Positions 44,722-54,859 are shown, numbered from the stretch's first letter. The stretch: DNA of 64,000 nucleotides from Phycisphaerae bacterium (GCA_021736645.1 JAIPFM010000098.1:1-64000); one strand, 5' to 3'. Notes: generated by a model from the letters alone, not told the origin. Numbers and translations: made by a program.

Positions 44722-45864
44722 ATGGCGAGTTTTGAACCCTTTGTCATGGAACGCATGATGTCCAAATTTGAGCAGGATGTCGAATTCAATCTCTCTGAAA
44801 GTGGGGTTCATCCGATACGCCTGGGGGACCTGCTGGAGAACAACGCTGACTTCGTGAATCGTCTCCTGTCAACGCCGATCAACTATCCGCACGTCAATGG
44901 CATCCCTGAACTGAGAAGAAACATTGCCAATCTATATGATGGGGCAAAACCTGAGAACGTGCTGGTTACTGTGGGCGCGATCGAGGCAAACTATATCTCA
45001 ACGCGCACGCTCCTGTCCGAGGGAGATGGCATTGCCATTATGCTGCCCAATTACATGCAAATCTGGGGCATTGCCAAGAATCATGGATTCGAGATCCAGC
45101 CATTCTACCTCAACGAGGACAAGGGATGGGCACCGGATATGGCTCAACTTGAGTCGACTGTGAATGCCAGGACAAAAATGATTGCGGTGTGTAATCCCAA
45201 CAATCCCACTGGCCGGATTCTCACGGAGTCTGAAATGGATGCGATCGTTGCCTGTGCTGAGCGTACAGGCGCCTGGATTCTGGCGGATGAAGTGTATCGC
45301 GGTGCTGATCGAGTTTCAGAGGAGGAAAATCCCTCCTTCTTTGGTCGGTACGACAGGGTGTTGGCGATTGGAAGCATGAGCAAGGCCTATGGTCTTCCGG
45401 GTCTGCGCATAGGTTGGGTGGTTGGCCCCCAGAATATGATTGACCAGATATGGGCACGACATGAATACGTGACCATCAGCGCCACCATGCTGTCCAATCA
45501 ATTGGCGGCCCTCGCGCTTTCACCGGAGGTAAGACCCAGACTGATCAAGCGTACGCGGGATTACATCCGGAAAGGCTATGCGGTCCTGCAGGCATGGGCG
45601 GACAGGCACCGGAGCACCTTTACACTGCATCCACCAGACGCTGCAGCCATCGCCTTTATGCGATATTCGCTGGACGTGAATTCGACTGATTTCACAGACC
45701 GATTGCGGGAGGACAAGGGTGTTCTGGTGGTGCCCGGCGATCATTTTGGTCTGGACCACTTTGTTCGAGTCAGCTTTGGCTTGCCGCAGGATATTCTGGT
45801 GTCCGCACTGGATCGCATCAACGCGCTGGTGTTGGAATTGAGTGAACAGGAGCAGACGTCATGA
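44722..45864 (+). CDS. Class I/II PLP-dependent aminotransferase
   Basis: ATG 44722 follows TAGGA at good spacing; 380 residues, no signal peptide, so cytoplasmic. The fold-type I motifs are present: 'VCNPNNPTGRIL' (Asn for PLP O3'), 'WILADEVYRGAD' (Asp189, pyridine nitrogen), 'IGSMSKAYGLPGLRIGW' (Lys221, Schiff base) and the C-terminal 'VRVSFG' Arg for the carboxylate. Length is usual for the family. Transamination of an amino acid to its keto acid is certain at family level; the substrate is not. The preceding sodium-dependent transporter suggests a catabolic transport-plus-transamination pair. Confidence 0.88.
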   Translation: MASFEPFVMERMMSKFEQDVEFNLSESGVHPIRLGDLLENNADFVNRLLSTPINYPHVNGIPELRRNIANLYDGAKPENVLVTVGAIEANYISTRTLLSEGDGIAIMLPNYMQIWGIAKNHGFEIQPFYLNEDKGWAPDMAQLESTVNARTKMIAVCNPNNPTGRILTESEMDAIVACAERTGAWILADEVYRGADRVSEEENPSFFGRYDRVLAIGSMSKAYGLPGLRIGWVVGPQNMIDQIWARHEYVTISATMLSNQLAALALSPEVRPRLIKRTRDYIRKGYAVLQAWADRHRSTFTLHPPDAAAIAFMRYSLDVNSTDFTDRLREDKGVLVVPGDHFGLDHFVRVSFGLPQDILVSALDRINALVLELSEQEQTS

Positions 45865-45924
45865 ATGCCGCGTCATGACAGTTGTGTCTTTTTGTGGGGC
45901 AACATCATTGACAGGAGAGTCCTC

Positions 45925-46695
45925 ATGAAACGTAAAGACAAGGGCTTTACACTGATCGAACTGCTCGTGGTGATTGCCATCATTGCCGTGCTCATGGGCA
46001 TCCTGATGCCGGCCCTGAGGCGGGTTCGCGAGCAGGCCAAAAGAACGTCTTGTTCCAACAATGTACGCCAGCAGTGTATGGCATTGTTGATGTATGCCCA
46101 GCAGAACGACGGCAAGATGCCCCTGACCACCTTTGGCGGAGGCCAGTGGCTGTGGGACATGTCTTATTTTGCCACGGATGCGGTTGTGGACAACGGCGGC
46201 GAGCGCAAGCTGTTCCGTTGTCTCTCCAATCAAACGAACACGGATGAGGACGCGTACTGGCGTTATAGTGAGGCGCGGAACTTCTTTGCGTCGGGCCTGG
46301 ACTCGCCCGAGCCGACCGGGACCCAGGAAAGACAGCAGCACTATCGTGTGACCAGTTACTGTTATCTCATGGAGACCCACTCCGGTCGTGGACGCATTTT
46401 CGCTGACGGTGAGCCGGGCAGCAGAGTCCCTGATCCCTTGAGGAAGTTTGTCAAGACAACGATCCAGGCCGGATCTCACGGGCGCATGGAATTCGTCTTG
46501 GATACAGTGATCAACTACCCGGATGGTTGGATCGTGTCAGATCGCCTCGCGGACTGGGCCCAGGGGACCAACCACATGAGGGGTGACAAGCCGGACGGCG
46601 GCAATATCGCCTTTCTGGACGGTCATGCCGCCTGGCGTCACTTCGAAGCCATGTATGAACGCTACAGCATACAGGGTGTGGTCTTCTGGTGGTAG
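45925..46695 (+). CDS. Type II secretion-like pseudopilin with C-terminal DGH box
   Basis: ATG 45925 with AGGAGA upstream; 256 residues. The type III signal '[20 protein letters not shown]' has the prepilin peptidase site G-F-T-L-I-E. The N-terminal helix is followed by a globular domain ending '[19 protein letters not shown]', the C-terminal box typical of the large planctomycete pseudopilin group related to DUF1559. Members are very abundant in these genomes; a role in secretion or surface assembly is assumed, not shown. It is the first of two tandem paralogues and is followed by the gene at 46844. Confidence 0.88.
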   Translation: MKRKDKGFTLIELLVVIAIIAVLMGILMPALRRVREQAKRTSCSNNVRQQCMALLMYAQQNDGKMPLTTFGGGQWLWDMSYFATDAVVDNGGERKLFRCLSNQTNTDEDAYWRYSEARNFFASGLDSPEPTGTQERQQHYRVTSYCYLMETHSGRGRIFADGEPGSRVPDPLRKFVKTTIQAGSHGRMEFVLDTVINYPDGWIVSDRLADWAQGTNHMRGDKPDGGNIAFLDGHAAWRHFEAMYERYSIQGVVFWW

Positions 46696-46843
46696 GATGT
46701 GTATAGTATACTCATTGTTGCCTTGTGGCATGGGTGTTTGGATTTCTCGCTATGTGACCGATCAGAATAAGCGGGGTGTCCCATCGCGTCTTGACATGGT
46801 CACATATTCGGAGTCACTGTTGAATTAGAAAGGATGGCCCATC

Positions 46844-47602
46844 ATGAAATATCCAAAGGGTTTTACCCTCATTGAATTACTGGTTGTGATCGCCATTATT
46901 GCCGTGCTCATGGGCATTCTGATGCCTGCCCTGCAGAGGGCCAGGGAGATGGGCAAGCGAATCAGCTGCATGAGCAATCTGAAACAGCTCCAGCTTTGCT
47001 GGTCCATGTACGCAGACGATTTCAACGGCAAGATCGTGAACGGATCGGCCAGTTGGAACGCAGGGGGCGAAAATCCCTGGGCGTGGATTCCGCCGCGTGA
47101 TGTGCCTTGGAATGACGCGCAGGCGACCTTTGAAAGGGGTGCCCTGTACAAATATTCCAACACGCCCAAGATTTTCAAGTGCCCCACGGGCATACCGGGC
47201 GAATGGGCCACCTATGCCATTGTGGACGCCATGAACGGCCACGCCTGGGGCGGCGGGCTTCCCAAAGGGGTGTACATAAAAAACCGGGCTGATATTCGCC
47301 TACCCAGCAAACGCATTGTATTCATTGACGAGGGCCGTCTCAGTTTTGGCAGTTGGACCATTTATTACAATGAGGAACGGTGGTGGGATCCAGTCCCGCT
47401 TCGGCACAGCAAGGGCACCACGTTTTCCTTTGCAGACGGCCATGCCGGGTATCGAAAATGGATGGACGCGCGCACCATTGAGATGGCCGAACGCTCATGG
47501 AAAAGCGAACCTGTAACGGGATTCACAGAGACGCATCCGAACAACGAGGACCTGCGCTGGGTCCAGCGGGGCGTCTGGGGAAAGCTCGGCTACGGAGAAT
47601 GA
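46844..47602 (+). CDS. Second tandem type II secretion-like pseudopilin
   Basis: A 252-residue protein with AAAGGA before ATG 46844. It carries '[20 protein letters not shown]', nearly identical to the leader of the gene before it, then '[20 protein letters not shown]' and a C-terminal '[20 protein letters not shown]' box. The globular part is much more diverged than the leader, as expected for duplicated pseudopilins. The LamG gene starts 46 bases after its stop, and the URO-D-like gene follows that, so these may form one transcript. Confidence 0.88.
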   Translation: MKYPKGFTLIELLVVIAIIAVLMGILMPALQRAREMGKRISCMSNLKQLQLCWSMYADDFNGKIVNGSASWNAGGENPWAWIPPRDVPWNDAQATFERGALYKYSNTPKIFKCPTGIPGEWATYAIVDAMNGHAWGGGLPKGVYIKNRADIRLPSKRIVFIDEGRLSFGSWTIYYNEERWWDPVPLRHSKGTTFSFADGHAGYRKWMDARTIEMAERSWKSEPVTGFTETHPNNEDLRWVQRGVWGKLGYGE

Positions 47603-47648
47603 TCAGAGAAAGGCCGTGACACAGATGGAGTTCCTGAGGGCACACACA

Positions 47649-50321
47649 ATGGATAAGGGTATATGGCGGTGTACTGGCGTGTTGTTTTTGTTTGTCGCGT
47701 CTGCATTTTTTGTGGAGACCTCGGTATGTGCGGAGTCGTCCGATTTCTATGCCTACTATACAAGGCTGGCCTACGACGATGACAACAATACGGGCAAGTA
47801 CGCGGACCTTGTCGTCAACCTGGGCCGCACGGGTCAACTCGTGTTCAGCCGTCAATACAGCTACCTGCCCTACTGGCAGGCGTCCGGCAAGAAACTCTTC
47901 TTGGACAGGATCATCCCCTTTGTGGGTGACGGACCTGCTGAGCGTCCCGACAAGATCAACCAATGTTCCTATGTGCGCCTCGTGGAGGACACACCTGACA
48001 AGATTACCGTGCACTGGCGGTACGCGCCGGACCAGCGGCGAGACAGCTTCACGCGCTTCAGGGAAACCTACTGCGGTGACATCGCGCACTATTATGCCGA
48101 GTATTGCGACGAATACTTCACGGTCAGGGCAGACGGCTCAGTCACCAGACGGGTCAAGAAGGGCTGTTACAGGCTCGATGACTGGAACGACCCTGCCAAT
48201 GAGGTCACCCAGACATTGAAGCTCAGCGCTTCAGGCCTCAGCGTCGAGAAGACCACCCCGGCCAGACTGCAGCACGTACCCGGTGAACCGGTTCAGGGGC
48301 CGGCCGTGATTGAAGAGAGCCGTCAGCCCCCTGCATTGTGGCTGAGATTTGATGAGGGATTGAAGCCCAACGACCACATCACCCGGGAGAGCATTCAGGG
48401 GACCCGATGTGAAATCGGCGGTGTGGACACCCACTGGCGTGCGGGCGTGTCAGGCTCCAGTCTGTCCTTTGACGGCTATACGAACAGGGTGACTGTCCCG
48501 GCCTCCGATGTGCCTGAGGTTCACCGCAGTTTTACCATCCAGGCCTGGATTGCGCCGCAGGAATATGCGTGGAACTGGGCCGGCATTGTGGACCGCGACC
48601 AGGACAAGAAGGCGGGGTATTCCCTGGGCATGAATCACATCGGGCAGATCGGGATCTACGCATACGTGAACGGCGAGTGGCAGGGCCTCATGTCCGATGC
48701 CAAGGCGCCCCTGTTGACCTGGACCCATGTCACGGCCGTGTACGAGGACTCTTCGGGATTTTCCCTGTACTTCAACGACGTGCCGGTCGGCCGGAAAGAG
48801 GCATCCGGTACGATCCAGGACGCCGGGGATCTGGACCTGTACGTGGGTATGGCCCATGAACGACAATTTCCATGGGCCTATGAACGTCAGGTCACCAAGC
48901 AGTTCCTTTCCAACATGGTGTTCAGCGGACGCATCGACGAGGTCAAGATCTTTGATAAGGCCCTGAGTCCCTCGGACATCTATTCGGACACCCTTCTGTC
49001 CAAACCCGAAGTCGCGACCCCGCTGCAATTCTGGGTACTGCCGGCCGGACCGGCCGCCGTGGATCACTTTGGCGCCTTCTATACAAAACTCCAATGCAGC
49101 CCCGAATGGGATGGGCTCTGGCGTGTGGGTGATGATGCGGACATTGTGGTGGCCTTTGACGACAAGCCCTGCAGGTTCGTGTTCTGGCGCGGGACCAACT
49201 ACCTGCCCAGCCTGGTCAGCGAACCGGGCCCCGGCGGGATCTGGATGAGCGACCAGAGCCCGGAAAACTACACGGACGAGTGCTTCGAGCACATGTCCGA
49301 CAAACTATGTCGGTTTTCACATGTGCGGTTGATCGAGAACACGGACGCCCGGGTCGTGGTGCACTGGCGCAACACCAGTGTGAGCATCAGCTACGACTGG
49401 ATGGAGGTCGACGACAAGGGCTGGGGCCTGTGGACGGACGAGTACTGGACCATCTACCCGGATGCCGCTGCCGTGCGCTACCAGGTCAGCCGCCGGCTCA
49501 AGGACCTGCCTGCGCAGACCCAGCAGAACGAACTGATGAGTCAGCCGGGCACGCGTCCCGAGGACAATGTGCCGTATGATGCTGTCACGCTCTCCAACCT
49601 GGACGGTGACACAGAGACCTGGAACTACTCGCTCGGCCAGACCTTCCTGAACAGTGCGTCCATCCAGGGCAACAAGAACCTGGTGTACACGAATATCAAC
49701 TCGACCTACAAGCATTTCAACATCGGCGAGATCGGGTCCTGGTGGAAGGTGTACAGTCAATGGGAATCCATGCGCATGGCGTACGGCCATTCCAAATACA
49801 ATGCATGGAACCACTACCCCTTTGGCCTGCTGCCCAGTGACGGCACCGTGGCCACGGGTATCGACAGGGTGACATCGTCCTGCCTGGGCACACTCTACGG
49901 CCTGGAACACCTGCTGGCCGACGGCCGAACCGAGCTGTACAACCTCTATGGGATGACCGATCTGCCGGCCTCTGAGCTCAAGACGTTGAACCGGTCCTGG
50001 AACCAGCCGGCGGACATGACAGCCCTCAAGGGCGGCACCAGTGACGGTTACGACAAACGCCAGCGTGCGTATCCCATCACCAGGACGTTGGATGCCATTG
50101 AGTTCAGCCTGGGTGCGTCAAAAGACCGTCCTGTCTTGAATCCTTGCTTTGTGATCAAGCACTGGGGCGGGGCGTCTGAAGCCCGTGTGGAGATCAATGG
50201 CAAAGAACAAAGGGGCAAACAGGTGCGTCAAGGCATTGTCCGGGATACGGATGGCACCCAAACCCTGGTGATCTGGCTCGAGCAGACCACAACCCAGAAG
50301 ACGAGTTATAAAATCCATTAG
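47649..50321 (+). CDS. Secreted protein with LamG domain between two copies of a duplicated domain
   Basis: The product is 890 residues from ATG 47649, with GAGGG upstream; an in-frame GTG at 47616 is an alternative. The signal peptide ends near 'ETSVCA'. LamG lies at about residues 260-437 ('WRAGVSGSSLSFDGYTNRVT', 'GRIDEVKIFDKALSPSD'). The flanking regions look like one domain duplicated: residues about 25-180 ('YADLVVNLGRTGQLVFSRQY', 'YVRLVEDTPDKITVHWRY') and about 475-620 ('DADIVVAFDDKPCRFVFWRG', 'HVRLIENTDARVVVHWRN'). Both halves also share a 'DEYWT/EYFTV' phrase. I do not know the domain's function. The duplicated sandwich around LamG suggests glycan binding or an unrecognised glycan-active domain. 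Confidence 0.8.
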   Translation: MDKGIWRCTGVLFLFVASAFFVETSVCAESSDFYAYYTRLAYDDDNNTGKYADLVVNLGRTGQLVFSRQYSYLPYWQASGKKLFLDRIIPFVGDGPAERPDKINQCSYVRLVEDTPDKITVHWRYAPDQRRDSFTRFRETYCGDIAHYYAEYCDEYFTVRADGSVTRRVKKGCYRLDDWNDPANEVTQTLKLSASGLSVEKTTPARLQHVPGEPVQGPAVIEESRQPPALWLRFDEGLKPNDHITRESIQGTRCEIGGVDTHWRAGVSGSSLSFDGYTNRVTVPASDVPEVHRSFTIQAWIAPQEYAWNWAGIVDRDQDKKAGYSLGMNHIGQIGIYAYVNGEWQGLMSDAKAPLLTWTHVTAVYEDSSGFSLYFNDVPVGRKEASGTIQDAGDLDLYVGMAHERQFPWAYERQVTKQFLSNMVFSGRIDEVKIFDKALSPSDIYSDTLLSKPEVATPLQFWVLPAGPAAVDHFGAFYTKLQCSPEWDGLWRVGDDADIVVAFDDKPCRFVFWRGTNYLPSLVSEPGPGGIWMSDQSPENYTDECFEHMSDKLCRFSHVRLIENTDARVVVHWRNTSVSISYDWMEVDDKGWGLWTDEYWTIYPDAAAVRYQVSRRLKDLPAQTQQNELMSQPGTRPEDNVPYDAVTLSNLDGDTETWNYSLGQTFLNSASIQGNKNLVYTNINSTYKHFNIGEIGSWWKVYSQWESMRMAYGHSKYNAWNHYPFGLLPSDGTVATGIDRVTSSCLGTLYGLEHLLADGRTELYNLYGMTDLPASELKTLNRSWNQPADMTALKGGTSDGYDKRQRAYPITRTLDAIEFSLGASKDRPVLNPCFVIKHWGGASEARVEINGKEQRGKQVRQGIVRDTDGTQTLVIWLEQTTTQKTSYKIH

Positions 50322-50333
50322 AACAGGATATCC

Positions 50334-51521
50334 ATGGGCATGACAGAAACCGCACCCATGACAGGGTATGAACGATTGACCTGTGCGCTGGCGCACAGAG
50401 AGCCGGATCGCATCCCGTTTGATCTCGGCGGGACCATGGTGACGGGTATCAATATCCATGCGTTGAAGGCACTTCGCGCACATCTCGGTCTTCAGGGCCC
50501 GGCAGAGCTGGCCGATGAAGTCACCCAGATGGGCAGGACACAGGACGATCTGGCCGATGCCCTGAACGTGGACGTGCGCCACGTGCGTCCCATGCCTCCC
50601 TCCACACCGGGTCTCGCAAGGCATCCTGGTGAGTACCAGGGGTATGACCGGTTGATCGATGAGTTCGGTATGGGCTGGCAGATGCCGATCCCCGGCGGGC
50701 ATTACTATGACCTGTATCTAAGTCCCTTGAACACGGCGCGCACCGTCAGAGAGATTGAGGCCTATGCGTGGCCCGATCCGCTGGACGATGCCAGGTACGC
50801 CGGCATGAAAGCACAGGCCGATCATGTGGTCTTCCATGAAAAGAGAGGGTATGTGCTTGGACGCATGAGTTCGGGTATGTGGGAACATGCCATGTGGATG
50901 CGCGGCTATGAGCAGTTCTTCATGGACATGGCCATGGATGAAAAGATGGTGCATGCCATCATGCACAAGATCCTCGAGATCAAGATGCAGTATTGGGGCA
51001 AGGCCCTGGACACGGTCGGCCAGAATGTCATGGTGATCTCCTGCGCCGACGATCTCGGTGCCCAGAACGGCCTCCTGGTCTCGCTCGACATGTACAAAAA
51101 GCTCATCTGGCCCTATCACCAGAAACTCTTTGCATTCATCAAGAAACGTGCACAATCCAGGGTGTACATCTTCTTTCACAATGACGGTGCGATCTATGAG
51201 ACGCTGCCCCTGCTGATCGAGGCCGGCGTGGACATTTTAAACCCGTGGCAGGTCAACTGCAGGGGCATGGAGGATACCGCGAAATTCAAGCGCGAATTCG
51301 GCAAGGACCTGACGATCTGGGGCGGGAGCTGCGACACGCAGAAAGTCCTGCCGTTCGGGACCCCGCAGGAGGTGCGGGACGAGACGCGCCGCAGGATCGA
51401 AGATCTCGCGCCTGGCGGCGGTTTTGTATTCGCGCCCATTCACGTCATCCAGGGCGCAGTCCCGCCGCAGAACATCATCGCGTGGTGGGAAACACTCCAG
51501 GCCTATGGGGTTTATATCTAG
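50334..51521 (+). CDS. Uroporphyrinogen-decarboxylase-superfamily methyltransferase-like protein
   Basis: A 395-residue cytoplasmic protein starting 12 bases after the LamG gene. 'TGYERLTCALAHREPDRIPF' is the standard opening of URO-D-like proteins, and 'RVYIFFHNDGAIYETLPLLI' plus 'GVDILNPWQVNCRGMEDTAK' match the barrel strands that bind zinc or corrinoid-methyl groups in MtaA/CmuA-type enzymes. True HemE is shorter and has a conserved RQAGR motif, which is absent here. In planctomycetes such paralogues are frequent and usually unassigned; methyl transfer from a methylated substrate is the family-level inference. The pairing with a secreted LamG protein has no obvious explanation. Confidence 0.82.
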   Translation: MGMTETAPMTGYERLTCALAHREPDRIPFDLGGTMVTGINIHALKALRAHLGLQGPAELADEVTQMGRTQDDLADALNVDVRHVRPMPPSTPGLARHPGEYQGYDRLIDEFGMGWQMPIPGGHYYDLYLSPLNTARTVREIEAYAWPDPLDDARYAGMKAQADHVVFHEKRGYVLGRMSSGMWEHAMWMRGYEQFFMDMAMDEKMVHAIMHKILEIKMQYWGKALDTVGQNVMVISCADDLGAQNGLLVSLDMYKKLIWPYHQKLFAFIKKRAQSRVYIFFHNDGAIYETLPLLIEAGVDILNPWQVNCRGMEDTAKFKREFGKDLTIWGGSCDTQKVLPFGTPQEVRDETRRRIEDLAPGGGFVFAPIHVIQGAVPPQNIIAWWETLQAYGVYI

Positions 51522-51677
51522 TACGCACGTGGTCCGAACAAGACCTTGAGTTTTGCGGGTGCTTCGCAGAGAAACGCAGACCCCAGGAGGCACGTGAGGT
51601 CAGGGTATCCAGGCCTGATCGAGCATGGGAAGACGCGTTGTGTGATAAAGTGACACCATGGCCATGGGAGGCTGGCT

Positions 51678-52508
51678 TTATGTGAGGGTTGTCTCGTATC
51701 GGCGTTTTCGAATGGCCGATCCAGATGTGTCACTCCGAGCCAAACGATTTATAACCTCTTTGGATAATGCCATGTATTCCTTGGCCCCTCTATTCTTGGG
51801 GGCATACGTGAAAATTGATTCTCCAGCGCTGGGGGCTTCTGCCAGACACACATTTTTATGAATCATGGGATCGAAAACCAAATGACCGAAGAATTCTCGA
51901 AGCTGCTCCTGGACCTGACGACACAACAACGTCTGGTTCTCCACAAAGGTCAAGAGCAAACCCAACACCTTGACATCACTGGAATGAAAACGATTTCTCA
52001 CAACGTGAACAGTCTCCAGCAATCGTTTGAGTCCTTCAATGGCATAATAGTGGGTTTGAACTGTGACTATCACGCTACTGCTCGCCACCAGGGCATTTAG
52101 CATAAGCAGACTTATTGGCGGCGGGCAATCAATCACACAGTAATCATATTGGCTTGATACCCTGTCAAGCTTTTCTCGCAAAGACCATTCCTTGCCAGGC
52201 CGGCCCCTGAGATCCAGCTCTACTGCACCCAACATGATATTGCTGGGTACCAAAGACAATCCTGGCAGGCAGGTTTCAAGGGTTATATCATCGATCGACA
52301 CATCACTCTCAACAAGTGCGTGGGTTATGGTACGGTCCAGATTATTGGGATCATGCCCAATCCCCAACGTTGCATGACCCTGAGGATCCATGTCCACCAG
52401 CAGAACTCGAGCTCCACCTACGGCCAGGGCTGCGCTCAGATTGACGGCGGTCGTCGTCTTTCCGCACCCACCCTTTTGATTGGCTACTGAGATTGTCTTC
52501 ATCGTCAT
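51678..52508 (-). CDS. ParA/Soj-family ATPase
   Basis: A 276-residue cytoplasmic ATPase. The deviant Walker A motif 'KGGCGKTTTAVNLS' follows 'ISVANQ' near the N-terminus; 'RVLLVDMDPQGHATLG' is the A' motif and 'YDYCVIDCPPPISLLM' the Walker B. The length matches Soj-type chromosomal ParA. ParA proteins polarise or segregate DNA or protein cargos through nucleotide-dependent DNA binding. No ParB gene and no parS-like site is visible next to it, so it may be an orphan positioning ATPase, or its partner lies elsewhere. The start could be ATG 52508 or 52502. Confidence 0.9.
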   Translation of the reverse strand: MTMKTISVANQKGGCGKTTTAVNLSAALAVGGARVLLVDMDPQGHATLGIGHDPNNLDRTITHALVESDVSIDDITLETCLPGLSLVPSNIMLGAVELDLRGRPGKEWSLREKLDRVSSQYDYCVIDCPPPISLLMLNALVASSSVIVTVQTHYYAIEGLKRLLETVHVVRNRFHSSDVKVLGLLLTFVENQTLLCRQVQEQLREFFGHLVFDPMIHKNVCLAEAPSAGESIFTYAPKNRGAKEYMALSKEVINRLARSDTSGSAIRKRRYETTLT

Positions 52509-52949
52509 ACAAATGGCCTCGAATCACGTCCTCTACGGCTCAGATCTGCCAATCACGACTCTATGTGCTGGCTATACTAGGTATCGGATAGAATCTCAGT
52601 CAACTGTATGAATGGGTCTTAATATTCCGGACATTCACCTTTTGAGCCGTGTTGTCAGCGTCAGACGCTCTGACATGATCCGGCTGGCCTTGGCTGGCTA
52701 AAGCGTCCACCTGAGGCGTTGGCCTCCCATCGATCCCCGGGGGACCTGGTTTGGCCAGCCTGCACCTGGACACCTCGTTTGGCCTCCCCCTCGGTGAAGG
52801 CAGGCCGACTCAACGGTTTTGCTGGAGTATCTCAAAAAAAAATGTCGGTGAACTGCCCACGGTCCGAGAAGACCGCGTTGTATTTATTGCGTTTCCTTAT
52901 TTTTTTGGGGGCTCCCATGAAGTGCCTGGTTTTGGGCAGCTTCCACGTT
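52509..52949. other. Intergenic region with a diverged repeat related to elements A and C
   Basis: About 440 bases hold no gene. Around 52690-52815 the minus strand contains ggtcccccggggatcgat together with a gtcggcctgcc...gggggaggcc pattern. Both also occur, in the same order, in element C at 63027-63185. Clear terminal inverted repeats were not found, so this is probably an eroded copy. Confidence 0.4.
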
Positions 52950-53354
52950 TTATAGGTTGAAGGTTCGGGGCGGGGCGCCGCTGAAATCCGCAATCATCGC
53001 CACAGCTTCGTCCAGGGTAAACACCTCAAAGGCCGGATTGTCGGGTGTCTTGTAGATTGATTTGACCAGAGGACTGGCCTCCTGAACCTTTCCCTTGATG
53101 GCAAGGTCCTGGGTGAAGACCACCTTGCCGCTGAGCCTCAGCCAGGAGAAGTCCTCGCCTGAGGCACATAACTCCACATACGGCTGCCTCTGGATTTCCT
53201 TATACACGGTCTTCTGGTTTGATGTGCAGAAGTACAGCTTACCCTTGTGTTCCATCATGAGTTGCCAGGGTCGGACCTTGGGTCTTCCATCCATCCCTAC
53301 GGTGGCGAAATACTGAATCTGGCTCTTAACAAGAAAGGTGAGGACGGTTTTCAT
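52950..53354 (-). CDS. Pyridoxamine-5'-phosphate-oxidase-like FMN split-barrel protein
   Basis: 134 residues from ATG 53354, whose ATGA overlaps the stop of the upstream PQQ-like gene, implying translational coupling. 'QYFATVGMDGRPKVRPWQLM' is the typical opening strand pair of the PNPOx-like split barrel; 'GKLYFCTSNQKTVYKEIQRQ' and 'VELCASGEDFSWLRLSGKVV' follow. Such small proteins bind FMN or F420 and act as flavin reductases or redox stress proteins. The full PdxH signature is not present, so vitamin B6 oxidation should not be assumed. It is cytoplasmic and lacks a signal peptide, in contrast to its partner. Confidence 0.85.
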   Translation of the reverse strand: MKTVLTFLVKSQIQYFATVGMDGRPKVRPWQLMMEHKGKLYFCTSNQKTVYKEIQRQPYVELCASGEDFSWLRLSGKVVFTQDLAIKGKVQEASPLVKSIYKTPDNPAFEVFTLDEAVAMIADFSGAPPRTFNL

Positions 53355-54571
53355 TCTTGAACACTCCACAGCGCAAGTGAATCCTGATCTTTGACATAGA
53401 TGCGATTGCCCGATGCGACAGGATAAGCCTTGGGATCGTTCTGGGCCACCTTGTAGCTGGCCAGTGGCTTGAAACCAGCGGCGTCCAGTTCAAAGACAAT
53501 CAGCTCTCCTTTCGGTGTCAATGCCATGGCGACTGATCCGGCAATGACAATAGAACCAAAACCCTGTCCACCATCGATGTCTTTACTCCAGACTGTCTTG
53601 CCGTTTTTTGTGTTAATGCAGAAGAGTTTGTTGCCTTCAGACAAACCCAAAAACAGATTGTCTTTAAGGACAGGCGTGCTGAATTTGACAGAGTTGTCCG
53701 GATTGGCCCACAACTCTGTATCGGCAAACCCGGCCCCGTCTTTTTTCAATCGACATGCTGTTGTCCCCCGTCCAGTCCCGGAATAGTAGAGCGTCCCGTT
53801 GACAAAGAGGGGCGTATCCGTATTGAGGGACATCCGGCTGCTGCCTGCATAGGGCTTTTCCCAGAGCAGTTTACCGTCTGCCAGACTGATTGCCACAATT
53901 CGTTTGTCTGTCTCTGCAACGACTGCTTTGATACCGTCGACATTGACCAGTGCGGGTGAGGCATAAGCCGCGCCGTCTCCTGTCCAATTCCACTTGAGAT
54001 CTCCATTGCTCAGATTAAAAGCTGTCACGGATGCCTGTTCACCGCCCATTTGAGCGATACACATGCCATCGGCAATCAATGGAGAACTCGACGTATAGAA
54101 CGTGGGCCAGTGCTTATCCACACTGTCCTTGCGCCAGAGGAGTTTGCCCGTGGCCGCCTCCACACAGGACAGTGTGCCTCGCACACCGTACGTGACGACC
54201 TTGCCCTCGGCCACCGTCGGCGAGCTGCGGGGACCGGCATAATTTCGCGCAGGCCCATCGGCTCCAGCGACTGCATAGGTGTCCGTCCAAATCTCTTGAC
54301 CGGTTTCGGCGTCCAGGCACCTCAGGACTTCGGTGTCGTCAGCACGAGCGAAAACATACAGCTTGCCACCGACAAGGGCTGGTGTGGCAACCCCGTCGCC
54401 CACAACCACCGTCCATTTATTTGTGAGTTCCGCAGGCCACTTTGTCGGGGCTTTGAAATCTGCCTGTCCATCTCGACTCGCGCCCAGCCACTGCGGCCAA
54501 TCCTGAGCCGATGCATAGGGCATACTCGTTAAAACCAGAATCATTACCAACATTGTGAGTTGTTTTGCCAT
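53351..54571 (-). CDS. Secreted PQQ-like beta-propeller repeat protein
   Basis: ATG 54571 with GGAGG seven bases upstream; 406 residues. The signal peptide ends 'MPYASA'. 'QDWPQWLGASRDGQAD' is the standard opening of this group, followed by propeller blades 'VLRCLDAETGQEIWTDTYAV', 'GTLSCVEAATGKLLWRKDSV', 'RIVAISLADGKLLWEKPYAG' and 'LFCINTKNGKTVWSKDIDGG'. It is probably a periplasmic scaffold or binding protein with BamB-like fold; PQQ binding is unlikely without an alcohol-dehydrogenase active site. It overlaps the FMN split-barrel gene by four bases, forming a two-gene operon. Confidence 0.85.
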   Translation of the reverse strand: MAKQLTMLVMILVLTSMPYASAQDWPQWLGASRDGQADFKAPTKWPAELTNKWTVVVGDGVATPALVGGKLYVFARADDTEVLRCLDAETGQEIWTDTYAVAGADGPARNYAGPRSSPTVAEGKVVTYGVRGTLSCVEAATGKLLWRKDSVDKHWPTFYTSSSPLIADGMCIAQMGGEQASVTAFNLSNGDLKWNWTGDGAAYASPALVNVDGIKAVVAETDKRIVAISLADGKLLWEKPYAGSSRMSLNTDTPLFVNGTLYYSGTGRGTTACRLKKDGAGFADTELWANPDNSVKFSTPVLKDNLFLGLSEGNKLFCINTKNGKTVWSKDIDGGQGFGSIVIAGSVAMALTPKGELIVFELDAAGFKPLASYKVAQNDPKAYPVASGNRIYVKDQDSLALWSVQE

Positions 54572-54859
54572 GATCATACCTCCGTTAGGTGTTTCATAAA
54601 TCGTCGAAGCGACTGCCGAATTAAAGCACGATGTTACTTCAACCAACTTGTTTTGGACTCCAATAGGTTCCCGTCTTCTCTAATTTGTTCCTGTCTTTTC
54701 CATGTCTGACTCCTGTTCAAAATGATTGTCCGTGGGTCCCAGCGCTGATCAGGCTCTGGGTCTGTTTGTTCTTGAGGGAATCGATGATCGTTTTCCTGCA
54801 TGAAATTCAGTTCACCAACTCACTATTCGGTTCGTGCTCGAACCGTTAACTCAAAAAAA

